From: Paractinoplanes ovalisporus
GTDB taxonomy: Bacteria > Actinomycetota > Actinomycetes > Mycobacteriales > Micromonosporaceae
DNA: 64,000 nucleotides
Direction: 5' to 3'
Assembly: GCF_016834655.1 (NCBI RefSeq)
Contig: NZ_JAENHP010000026.1
Location: 1-64,000, forward strand
Position numbers and translations under genes: made by a program. Shown here one piece after another: positions 16,934 through 23,638 of the stretch. Below the pieces are notes generated by a model. It was not told the DNA's origin and searched no databases. It saw only the letters and a list, made by a program, of their open reading frames with translations. Position 1 is the first letter of the stretch, and every line of letters begins with the position of its first letter.

Positions 16934-17033
16934 CCGGCGAATGGCCCGGACCAAGCGAAAGGCCCGCCGCGCCACGCGGTAACCGGCGAATGGCCCGCGC
17001 CAAGCGAAAGGCACGCCGAAGCACCCGGTAACA
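16887..17033 (+). repeat. Three 49-bp tandem repeats spanning a stop codon
   Basis: Units begin GGCGAATGGCCCG at 16887, 16936 and 16985. Unit 1 encodes the C-terminus and TAA stop of the SnoaL-like protein; units 2 and 3 are non-coding copies, including the TAA. A 49-bp period shifts the frame by one per copy. Confidence 0.9.
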
Positions 17034-17038
17034 GACGG

Positions 17039-17069
17039 GAGGCCCGTCCGCGATGCACGGACGGGCCTC
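17039..17069. terminator. Hairpin terminator between convergent genes
   Basis: Perfect 12-bp stem GAGGCCCGTCCG/CGGACGGGCCTC with a 7-nt loop, just after the 49-bp repeats and before the stop of the minus-strand gene at 17113. Confidence 0.8.
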
Positions 17070-17112
17070 TCGATCTCGATCGATCTTCAGTTAGCGGATA
17101 TCGGAGCGGGTA

Positions 17113-17373
17113 TCAGAATCGCCGGCCGCCGAGTTCGCGGGTAGCGGCGTGACGCGCCTCCAGGGCGACCTGGCGAGCGGGACGGTGTGCCTCAGGTGTG
17201 TAGTCACTCTGAGGCCGACGCATTCGAGCCCGTGATAACGCTTCTTGGAGAAGTCTCACTTTGGTTACTCCGTTCGAGGAGGACATCGCGGTGGTCTGCT
17301 TCCGGTAGTCGGCGAGGTCGCCGGTGCGGCTGTCGGCCGGGGAGCCGGCCATTTTGTCGCTGAGGATGGTCAT
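17113..17373 (-). CDS. Small basic protein translationally coupled to whiB7
   Basis: 86 aa. The ATG lies one base after the WhiB7 stop (TGACATG), so its translation should depend on whiB7 translation. The centre contains SSSNGVTKVRLLQEALSRAR, a likely amphipathic helix, followed by an Arg/His-rich tail. No cysteines, no signal peptide, and not a family I recognise. Co-expression with WhiB7 suggests a role in the antibiotic or redox stress response, which is inference from context only. Confidence 0.75.
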   Translation of the reverse strand: MTILSDKMAGSPADSRTGDLADYRKQTTAMSSSNGVTKVRLLQEALSRARMRRPQSDYTPEAHRPARQVALEARHAATRELGGRRF

Positions 17374-17374
17374 G

Positions 17375-17737
17375 TCAGGCCGCCAGTCGGACGGCGTTGC
17401 GGGAGTCGAGTCCGTTCGCGGCGAGCCGCTCCTCGACCTCGTGGGCCAACTCGGCGTCACGCGCCACGTCGACCTTGCGAGGACGGCCACGCGGCCGCTT
17501 GCGCGGAACCACGGCACCGCGCTCGAAGATCTCGCCGCCCCAGACACCCCAGGGCTCGTTCCGCTCGACCGCGCCGGCCAGGCACTCGACGCGCAGCGGG
17601 CAGTCCCCGCAGAGCGACTTGGCCAGTTCCAGCTGGGCCGGGGAGTCCGAGAACCACAGGTCCGGGTCGAACTTCCGACAGGGCAGGTTTGCCTCGATCT
17701 CGACGCTCACGTCGAGTGGGGCCAGCGCCAGACTCAT
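17375..17737 (-). CDS. whiB7: WhiB7-type redox/antibiotic-resistance transcription factor
   Basis: 120 aa. Four [4Fe-4S] ligands at C20, C43, C46 and C52; EPWGVWGGE turn at 61-69; AT-hook RGRPRK at 83-88. The AT-hook and the EPWG variant mark the WhiB7 subgroup, which binds the housekeeping sigma factor and activates intrinsic resistance genes in response to ribosome-targeting drugs. Its position next to uvrD2 and opposite an ABC1 kinase gene matches mycobacterial whiB7. A GAGAGAGG Shine-Dalgarno lies 10 nt before the ATG. The long leader holds an upstream ORF and a terminator, so attenuation is expected. Confidence 0.93.
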   Translation of the reverse strand: MSLALAPLDVSVEIEANLPCRKFDPDLWFSDSPAQLELAKSLCGDCPLRVECLAGAVERNEPWGVWGGEIFERGAVVPRKRPRGRPRKVDVARDAELAHEVEERLAANGLDSRNAVRLAA

Positions 17738-17879
17738 AAAGCCCGGTCACCTCTCTCTTCTCATCGATCTTCTGGATCGCCGTTCAGGTCGTGCACCGGC
17801 GGGTGAGCCGGCAAAAAATTAAGGCCGCGGATCCCGGTTACGGGTTCCGCGGCCTCGAGGTGAGCCGGAGGTCTGTTGA
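17738..17879 (-). promoter_or_regulatory. whiB7 leader: possible ribosome-binding-site sequestration
   Basis: Between the 98-codon ORF and whiB7. In transcript sense, CCGGCTCACCTC (17857-17868) is complementary, apart from one bulged base, to the whiB7 ribosome-binding region GAGGTGACCGG (about 17743-17753). A second CCGGCTCACC copy lies just past the terminator (about 17803-17812). The segments could form alternative pairings that mask or free the start site. This is inferred from complementarity only. Confidence 0.5.
17813..17854 (-). terminator. Intrinsic terminator in the whiB7 leader
   Basis: In transcript sense, stem GGCCGCGGAACCCG/CGGGATCCGCGGCC (one mismatch, TAAC loop) followed by TTAATTTTTTG. 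It sits 26 bp after the stop of the 98-codon ORF and 76 bp before the whiB7 start, where whiB7 attenuators occur in other actinobacteria. Confidence 0.88.
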
Positions 17880-18176
17880 TCAGACCGGCCTTCCTCGAGG
17901 CGGGACACCGCTGCCACCATCCGTGTAGCGCTTGCTGATGGAGACATTGCTGCCCTTGAACCCAGGGGTGGTGCCATTGGTGCCTTCGATGCCACGGAGC
18001 TGCAATGCCACGCCCAGCTCGGACTGGACCTGGTGCACCCGCGAAACCGGAGCCCGCTCAGCAGCCAGCACCGGCACCGAGACGGGCTCGGTAGCGGCCA
18101 GCGACAGGGCGGACGGAGCGCAGGCACGGGTCAGCAGCATCGACGGTCGCGTCATGCTCATCGTGTAGATCTCCAT
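17880..18176 (-). CDS. 98-aa protein or leader ORF upstream of whiB7
   Basis: ATG at 18176 with the strong Shine-Dalgarno GGAGGAGG ten bases upstream. The product begins MEIYTMSMTRPSMLL, has an Ala/Leu/Val-rich central part (CAPSALSLAATEPVSVPVL) and a polar Gly/Ser/Thr C-terminus. Not a family I recognise. It occupies the position of the whiB7 upstream ORF but is much longer than the short uORFs known elsewhere. A weak promoter may lie in 18177-18291: TTGCCC, 18 bp, TAGCCT, with an A/T-rich ATAATT just upstream as in WhiB7-dependent promoters. It could be a real small protein, a sensor leader or both. Confidence 0.7.
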   Translation of the reverse strand: MEIYTMSMTRPSMLLTRACAPSALSLAATEPVSVPVLAAERAPVSRVHQVQSELGVALQLRGIEGTNGTTPGFKGSNVSISKRYTDGGSGVPPRGRPV

Positions 18177-18291
18177 CGGTGCCACCTCCTCCAGAAACTT
18201 GCGCTCATTGGTGCTTCGGACCCGCCAAACATCCCTGCTCGGCGAGGTGTGATCTGAGGCTATGCCTGCCCTACAGCAGAGGGCAAACGAA

Positions 18292-20424
18292 TTATCCAAA
18301 GTTTTTTCGAGCAACTTCCTCGGCGCTCGATCCGGCCACCAACGCGAACACCGATTCGCCGTATTGACCCAGCTTGCGGGGTCCGATCCCGGCGATCGCG
18401 AGCAGCTCGGCGGGCGACGACGGACGGCGTTCGGCCATGGCCACCAGCGTGGCGTCGGTGAAGACGACGTACGCAGGAACTTTGAGCTCGGACGCGGTGG
18501 CCGCCCGCCACTGCTGGAGGCGCTCGAACAGCTCCTCGTCGAGGTCGGACGGGCAGGTCGGGCAGCGACCCAGTTTGCGGTCGGCGCCGGCCAGCAGGGT
18601 GGCCCCGCAGATGCGGCACGAGGAGACCTGCGGGCGCCTTCGGTCGGGTTTCCGACTCCGGTCGCCGGCCCGCTCGGTCGACGAGTTGCGTTCGAGCTGG
18701 GGCAGGAACCGGCACGGCCGACGCGCGCGGCCACCCGTCGAGCGCGATTGCCCGTACGAGAGCCACAGCCACTGCCGGGCGCGGGTGACCCCCACGTAGA
18801 GCAGCCGGCGCTCCTCCTCGAGCTGCTCCGGCGTCTTGGCGTACGTGGTGGGCAGCGTCCCGTCGGCCAGTCCGGTCAGGAACACCGCGTCCCACTCGAG
18901 ACCCTTGGCCGAGTGCAATGAGGCGAGCGTCACACCGGCCACGGTCGGGGCGTGCTGCTGTTCGGCCCGGCGGGCCAGCTCGTCGTTGAAGGCGCTGAGC
19001 GTCACGTCGCGCTGCACCACGCCGGGCTGCCCGATCGGTTCCAACACCGGGGATTTCGCGTAGTCCTCGGCCAGGGCCACCAGCGCCGCCAGCGCCTCCC
19101 ACTGCTCGCGGGCGGAGCCTCCGGGCGGGGGCTGTTCGCGTTGCCAGCCGGTGGCGGCGAGCGCGTCGACCACGGCCTGGACAAGCGGGGTCTCGCCGGG
19201 CGTGGAGCGGACCGCGGCCCGCAGCGCGATCATCGCCTGCCGGATCTCGGGCCGTTCGAAGAACCGTTCGGCGCCTCGGACCACGTACGGCACCTCGGCC
19301 TCGGCCAGTGCCTTTTCGTACGTCTCGGATTGCGCGTTCGTCCGGAACAGGATCGCGATCTCGCTGGCCGGCGTGCCCGACGCGATCAGGTCACGGCACC
19401 GGCGGGCGACCGCGACGGCCTCCCCCGCCTCGTCCGGGAAGATCTTGAGTTCGGGTTCGGCGCCGGGCGGCCGCTGCCCGACCAGTTCGAGCCGCAGCCG
19501 GGCCTCGCTGCCGCGCGCCTGCCGGATCACCGCGTTGGCCAGCCCGACCACCTGCGGGGTGGAGCGGTAGTCGCGGACCAGCCGGATCACCACCGCCTCG
19601 CGCCGCTGCCGGGGGAAGTCGATCAGGTAGGCCGAGGTGGCGCCGGTGAACGAGTAGATCGTCTGGCTGGCGTCACCGACCACGGTGAGGTCGTCGCGGC
19701 CGCCCAGCCAGGCCTCGAGCAGGCGCTGTTGCAGCGGGTTGACGTCCTGGTACTCGTCGACGACGAAGTGCCGGTACTGCGAGCGGATCTGCTCGGCCAC
19801 GTCGGGGTGCTCCTCGATCCCCCACACCGCGGCCCGCAGCATGTCCTCGAAGTCGATCACCCCTTGGCGGCGCTTCAGCGACTCGTACGCCGCGAACACC
19901 TCGGCCACCTTGGCCGGCTCGAAGGGCGGCTCCCGCAACGCCTTCCTGGCTGCGACGGCGTATTCCGACGGCTCGACCAGCGAGGATTTGGCCCACTCGA
20001 TCTCACTGGCAAGATCCCGGGCTCCCGTACGGTCGGCCCGCACGCCCGCCCGCGCGGCGGCGAGACCCACCATGCGGGCCTTGCTCTCGAGCAGTTCGGG
20101 CATGGACCGGCCCTCGAGCAGGCGGGGAGCGAAATAGCGCACCTGGCGCAGTGCGGCCGCGTGGAACGTGCGCGCCTGCACCCCGGCGGCGCCGAGCTCG
20201 GTGAGGCGGGACCGCATCTCGGCCGCGGCCCGCGCGGTGAAGGTGACGGCGAGGATGTGGCGGGGGCTGACTTCGCCGGTGAGCGTCCGGTAGGCGATCC
20301 GGTGGGTGATCGCCCGGGTCTTGCCGGTGCCGGCGCCGGCCAGGATGCAGACGGGACCGGCGGGGGCGGTCACCGCCGTCCGCTGCTCGGGGTCGAGCCC
20401 GGCCAGCACCGCATCAGTCCGCAC
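18292..20424 (-). CDS. uvrD2: UvrD2 superfamily I DNA helicase with Cys4 motif and HRDC domain
   Basis: 710 aa, GTG start. Walker A AGAGTGKTRA (about residues 30-40), DEYQDVNPLQ helicase motif II (about 222), then motifs III-VI. Downstream of the motor, CRIC and CPTC (about 602-622) form the tetracysteine domain characteristic of mycobacterial UvrD2, followed by a C-terminal HRDC domain ending near AIAGIGPRKLGQYGESV. It unwinds DNA 3' to 5' in repair or replication. The gene precedes the whiB7 leader in the same orientation and is divergent from mycoredoxin, as in Rv3198c. Confidence 0.95.
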   Translation of the reverse strand: MRTDAVLAGLDPEQRTAVTAPAGPVCILAGAGTGKTRAITHRIAYRTLTGEVSPRHILAVTFTARAAAEMRSRLTELGAAGVQARTFHAAALRQVRYFAPRLLEGRSMPELLESKARMVGLAAARAGVRADRTGARDLASEIEWAKSSLVEPSEYAVAARKALREPPFEPAKVAEVFAAYESLKRRQGVIDFEDMLRAAVWGIEEHPDVAEQIRSQYRHFVVDEYQDVNPLQQRLLEAWLGGRDDLTVVGDASQTIYSFTGATSAYLIDFPRQRREAVVIRLVRDYRSTPQVVGLANAVIRQARGSEARLRLELVGQRPPGAEPELKIFPDEAGEAVAVARRCRDLIASGTPASEIAILFRTNAQSETYEKALAEAEVPYVVRGAERFFERPEIRQAMIALRAAVRSTPGETPLVQAVVDALAATGWQREQPPPGGSAREQWEALAALVALAEDYAKSPVLEPIGQPGVVQRDVTLSAFNDELARRAEQQHAPTVAGVTLASLHSAKGLEWDAVFLTGLADGTLPTTYAKTPEQLEEERRLLYVGVTRARQWLWLSYGQSRSTGGRARRPCRFLPQLERNSSTERAGDRSRKPDRRRPQVSSCRICGATLLAGADRKLGRCPTCPSDLDEELFERLQQWRAATASELKVPAYVVFTDATLVAMAERRPSSPAELLAIAGIGPRKLGQYGESVFALVAGSSAEEVARKNFG

Positions 20425-20506
20425 GGTAGGGAATCATGACACCCGGGTCGGACGTTGTGCCGGAAGGCGCTGTGCCATGTGACCCATCCGAAGGGAATTC
20501 CGACCG

Positions 20507-20752
20507 ATGCTGACCATGTACTCGACGTCCTGGTGCGGCTATTGCCACCGACTCAAGTCGCAGCTCGACCGCGAGGGGATCACCTACGAGGTGGTCGACA
20601 TCGAGCAGCAGCCGGCCGCGGCCGACTTTGTGATGAGCGTCAACGGCGGCAACCAGACCGTGCCCACCCTCCAGTTCGACGACGGTTCGGCGCTGACCAA
20701 CCCGTCCATCGTTCAGGTCAAGGAGCGGCTGGCGGCGCTGGCCGCGGGCTGA
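20507..20752 (+). CDS. mrx1: Mycoredoxin (glutaredoxin-fold mycothiol-dependent reductase)
   Basis: 81 aa, normal length for Mrx1. The active site is C10-G-Y-C13, with the cis-proline segment TVPTLQF (about 55-61) and the NPSI helix near the end. It reduces mycothiol-mixed disulfides in the cytosol. GAAGGGAA precedes the ATG. It is divergent from uvrD2. Its last 35 bp overlap the 3' end of the convergent gene at 20718. Confidence 0.95.
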   Translation: MLTMYSTSWCGYCHRLKSQLDREGITYEVVDIEQQPAAADFVMSVNGGNQTVPTLQFDDGSALTNPSIVQVKERLAALAAG

Positions 20753-21227
20753 CACACTCGGCCGCTATCCGGTCGACGGCGAGCTCCTCGGCCTCGATGA
20801 CCAGGCTTTCGAGCTCGCCGTCGGTCAGTGCCAGCTCCTCGACGAGGCCCGCGAACAGCAGCAGGTGGGCCCCGCTGCGGACGGCGTCGCCGATCTCGTC
20901 GACCGGCACCTGTTCCCCGAGCGCGTCGCGGATCAGCATCTCGGCCGCGAGCGGGGGCAGGGCCGCCGCCGCATGCCGCTGCAGGGTCGTGACCACGGTG
21001 CGCCGGATCTCGGCCAGCGGGCTGTCCGGCTCGAACCGCCGGCGGGCGGCGAGTCCGAAAGCGATCGCCCACACGTGGCGCGCGGCGGAGCTCGGCGCGT
21101 CGGCCCGCACGGGCGCGTCCTCGTACGCCACACGCTGCAGATAACGACCGGCCGCGGTGTGGACGCCGTGCACCGGCGAGAAGATCGGGCTCACTGTGGC
21201 GGCCGGCTGAAGCGCGCGATCCGCCAC
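20718..21227 (-). CDS. Uncharacterised helical protein
   Basis: 169 aa from a GTG that lies inside the 3' end of the upstream gene. No domain recognised. The sequence is mostly predicted helix, with a central DALGEQVPVDEIGDAVR and an acidic ELESLVIEAEELAVDRI segment. It forms a two-gene unit with 21191-21643. The 3' end overlaps mycoredoxin on the opposite strand by 35 bp, which could allow antisense interference. Confidence 0.65.
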   Translation of the reverse strand: MADRALQPAATVSPIFSPVHGVHTAAGRYLQRVAYEDAPVRADAPSSAARHVWAIAFGLAARRRFEPDSPLAEIRRTVVTTLQRHAAAALPPLAAEMLIRDALGEQVPVDEIGDAVRSGAHLLLFAGLVEELALTDGELESLVIEAEELAVDRIAAECVSPRPAPPAAP

Positions 21228-21643
21228 TCCGCCTGATGCACGAGCGCGACGAGCTCGGCCGTGGGCACTCCGGGCGGCCTCGCCAGGTCACCGACGACGT
21301 AGCAGATCAGTTCGAAACGGCGCCGGTCCGCGATCCCGTACGCCAGTTCGGGCTCGCCGAGCACCGACCGGATCACGGCCTCGGCCTCGCGGGCGAGTTC
21401 ACCGGCGGCCGGCTGGGACTGGTATTCGAGAAGGTCGCGGACATAGGCGGTGACATCGCGCGGATCACGCCCGACGAAGCTGCGCCGCACCGCCACCGTG
21501 AACAGCTCGCGCAGCAGCCGGACGGCGCGCGGCGAGTCGGCCAGACGTGACAACGACCGCGCCGGGCTCTCCTCCCCGAGAGCGTCGAGGAGGAGCCGTC
21601 CCGGCGCGGTCGCCGTGTTGCCTAATGTCCCGGTTTGCCCCAC
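21191..21643 (-). CDS. Uncharacterised helical protein, partner of the downstream gene
   Basis: 150 aa, GTG start. Mainly helical, for example SPRAVRLLRELFTVAVRRSF and VPTAELVALVHQAEWRIARF. No family recognised and no cysteine pattern beyond one Cys. A GATACT -10-like element about 8 bp before the GTG suggests a leaderless transcript. It overlaps the next gene by 37 bp, so the two products are probably made together. Confidence 0.65.
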   Translation of the reverse strand: MGQTGTLGNTATAPGRLLLDALGEESPARSLSRLADSPRAVRLLRELFTVAVRRSFVGRDPRDVTAYVRDLLEYQSQPAAGELAREAEAVIRSVLGEPELAYGIADRRRFELICYVVGDLARPPGVPTAELVALVHQAEWRIARFSRPPQ

Positions 21644-21670
21644 ATACGTAGAGTATCGGGGAAACTACTG

Positions 21671-22564
21671 TTACGGGATGAGAGCCGGGATGCTCGAGTC
21701 GAGCAGGCCCCGCTCCTTGAGCGCGCCGTAGAGCGGGGTGGTCTCGGGGTAGTGGCCCCAGGCGTGGTCGCCGCTGCCGTCGCCCTGCGGGCAGTGGCCC
21801 AGCAGCTGCTTCTGCACGTCGTTGAAGCCGGCCCACTCCGGGGTGTTCGGCAGGTCGGCGACCTCGTCACGACCGGCGATCCAGCGGAACGTGTAGCCGA
21901 AGAAGGCGCCGACGCGGGTGACCTCCGAGTAGTTGTCGGAGCGCGCGTGCCACAGGCGGCGGTCGAAGACGACCAGGTCGCCGGGGTTCGCGGTGATCTG
22001 CAGCGCGCCCTCGGGCTGCGGCCACGGAACGCCACGGCTCGGCGGGCCGGGGAGCCAGTTGGTCTTGTGGCTGCCGGGCAGGACGGTGAAGTTGCCCCGG
22101 CCGGTCTCGCTCACGTCGGACAGCCAGTAGGCCAGCTTGACCGACAGCGTCGGGCGCGGGTCGGTCTCGATCTCGCGGTTCTGCCGGCCGCCGTCCTGGT
22201 GCCAGTGCCACCATTCCTTCTGCTTCTCGTGGATCTGCGGGTGCACGTCGATGTGGGAGTGGTAGACGTGCACGTTCCAGCCGAGCAACGACCAGATGTA
22301 GCGGAACGCCACCGGGTGGTCGAGCAGGAACGCGAGCTCGGGCAGGGAGGTCACCGCGGAGAGCTGGTGCAGGGCACCGGTCGAGCCGAGCCCGTGGCCA
22401 CCGGGCTGCCCGGCCCGCTCGAAAGCGCCGAGGACCGCGTTACGCGCGATCTCGATCTCGCTCTCGGACAGAACCCCGCGCACCACCAGGAACCCGTCGC
22501 GGTCGAACTGGGCCCGCTCGTCCGCGGTCATCGGGGCCCAAGCGGGCGCTTCCACCTGCGTCAT
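21671..22564 (-). CDS. Phytanoyl-CoA dioxygenase (PhyH) family Fe(II)/2-oxoglutarate oxygenase
   Basis: 297 aa. The HxD pair is in WWHWHQDGG (about residues 118-126) and the distal His in FDRRLWHARSDN (about 203); DGFLVVRGVLS near the N-terminus is the usual PhyH opening. PhyH enzymes hydroxylate lipids, amino acids or natural products; the substrate is not predictable and no biosynthetic genes flank it. GAGAGGTGG Shine-Dalgarno before the ATG. A CTCGGT/ACCGAG dyad lies in the leader at 22578-22597. Confidence 0.9.
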   Translation of the reverse strand: MTQVEAPAWAPMTADERAQFDRDGFLVVRGVLSESEIEIARNAVLGAFERAGQPGGHGLGSTGALHQLSAVTSLPELAFLLDHPVAFRYIWSLLGWNVHVYHSHIDVHPQIHEKQKEWWHWHQDGGRQNREIETDPRPTLSVKLAYWLSDVSETGRGNFTVLPGSHKTNWLPGPPSRGVPWPQPEGALQITANPGDLVVFDRRLWHARSDNYSEVTRVGAFFGYTFRWIAGRDEVADLPNTPEWAGFNDVQKQLLGHCPQGDGSGDHAWGHYPETTPLYGALKERGLLDSSIPALIP

Positions 22565-22666
22565 GGATCTTCCACCTCTCGGTCTTTGTAAACCGAGACG
22601 ATTCCGGGGCCCTTTTTGGTTACTCGCTCAGGCGAAAACTTTTCTGATTCGATCAAGTTGAATCCG

Positions 22667-23638
22667 TTAGCGGGCCAAACCGCCCAACCACCGCTCAATC
22701 AGGTAGAACGCGATGGAAGACGGCATCGGCAGGCCCATCGGGACACCGGTGTCGGGATCGTGATAATCCCCCGCGATCATCTTGGCGACCGCGTCCCGGG
22801 TGAACCAGTGCGCCTCGTCGATCTCGGCCGGGTCGAGCCGGATCGGCTGGGCCGGGTCGGCCGTGGCGTGGAAGCCGAGCATGAGCGAACCCGGGAACGG
22901 CCAGGACTGGCTGCCGGCGTAGCGCAGCGAGGTGAGGTCGAGCCCGACCTCCTCGTGCACCTCACGGGCGACGCTGGCCTCGGCTGACTCGCCCGGTTCG
23001 ACGTAGCCGGCGAGGCACGAGAAACGGGTCCCGCCGTCGGGCGCGCGGCCCCAGCCGGCGTTGTGCCCGAGCAGGCAGCGGCCCTCGGGACCGGAGACGC
23101 CGTCGTGGACCAGCACGATCATGGCCGGGTCGGTGCGCGGCCACATCAGGTTGCCCTCGGTGTCCCGGCGCGCCCAGCCCGCCTCGACCGCGGTGGTGGC
23201 CAGTCCCGTACGGGGGGAGAACTTGTGGCTGAGGTGCCAGTTGCCCAGCGCGACCGCCGCCGTGAAAACGCCCGCATCACGGTCGTCGAGGCGGTGACCG
23301 ATGTCGCGCAACGTGACCGGGCGGGCCCCGGCGACCTCGGGCAGCGGCGCGTCGACCGTCCAGAGCGGGGTGCCGTCGGGGTCGACGCCGAGGAACCAGT
23401 GCTCCGCCTCGGGCGCCTCGGCCGCCGCGACCAGAACCAGACGGTCGTCGGCGACCAGGGCCCGGCCGCCCTTCGCGAGGTCGATGACGAGCACCTGGCC
23501 GCGGTCCCAGGCCGCGGCCAGCCACTCGTCGTCGGTGCGGTGCTCCGCGGCCCGGTCGAGGGTGCTGCGGGCCAGCGGCGGGGCGTCGACCTGCGCGCCG
23601 GGCTGCTCCCTCAGATCGGGCTCTTCGGGGGCACTCAC
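22667..23638 (-). CDS. nudC: NudC-type Nudix hydrolase (NADH pyrophosphatase / NAD decapping) lacking its zinc ribbon
   Basis: 323 aa. The Nudix box GYVEPGESAEASVAREVHEE (about residues 222-241) is intact, followed by SQSWPFP, a variant of the NudC SQPWPFP motif. The central region, where NudC normally has a Cys4 zinc ribbon, reads GWARRDTEGNLMWPRTDP with no cysteines. The GTG start overlaps the stop of the M16 gene (GTGA), making it the third gene of an M16-M16-NudC operon. Position next to mycoredoxin/uvrD2 matches Rv3199c. Confidence 0.9.
   Translation of the reverse strand: MSAPEEPDLREQPGAQVDAPPLARSTLDRAAEHRTDDEWLAAAWDRGQVLVIDLAKGGRALVADDRLVLVAAAEAPEAEHWFLGVDPDGTPLWTVDAPLPEVAGARPVTLRDIGHRLDDRDAGVFTAAVALGNWHLSHKFSPRTGLATTAVEAGWARRDTEGNLMWPRTDPAMIVLVHDGVSGPEGRCLLGHNAGWGRAPDGGTRFSCLAGYVEPGESAEASVAREVHEEVGLDLTSLRYAGSQSWPFPGSLMLGFHATADPAQPIRLDPAEIDEAHWFTRDAVAKMIAGDYHDPDTGVPMGLPMPSSIAFYLIERWLGGLAR

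Noticed and set aside
17880..18734. A 284-codon frame extending the whiB7 leader ORF into uvrD2
   Set aside because: Its upstream half overlaps uvrD2 in another frame; the strong Shine-Dalgarno and composition support the start at 18176.
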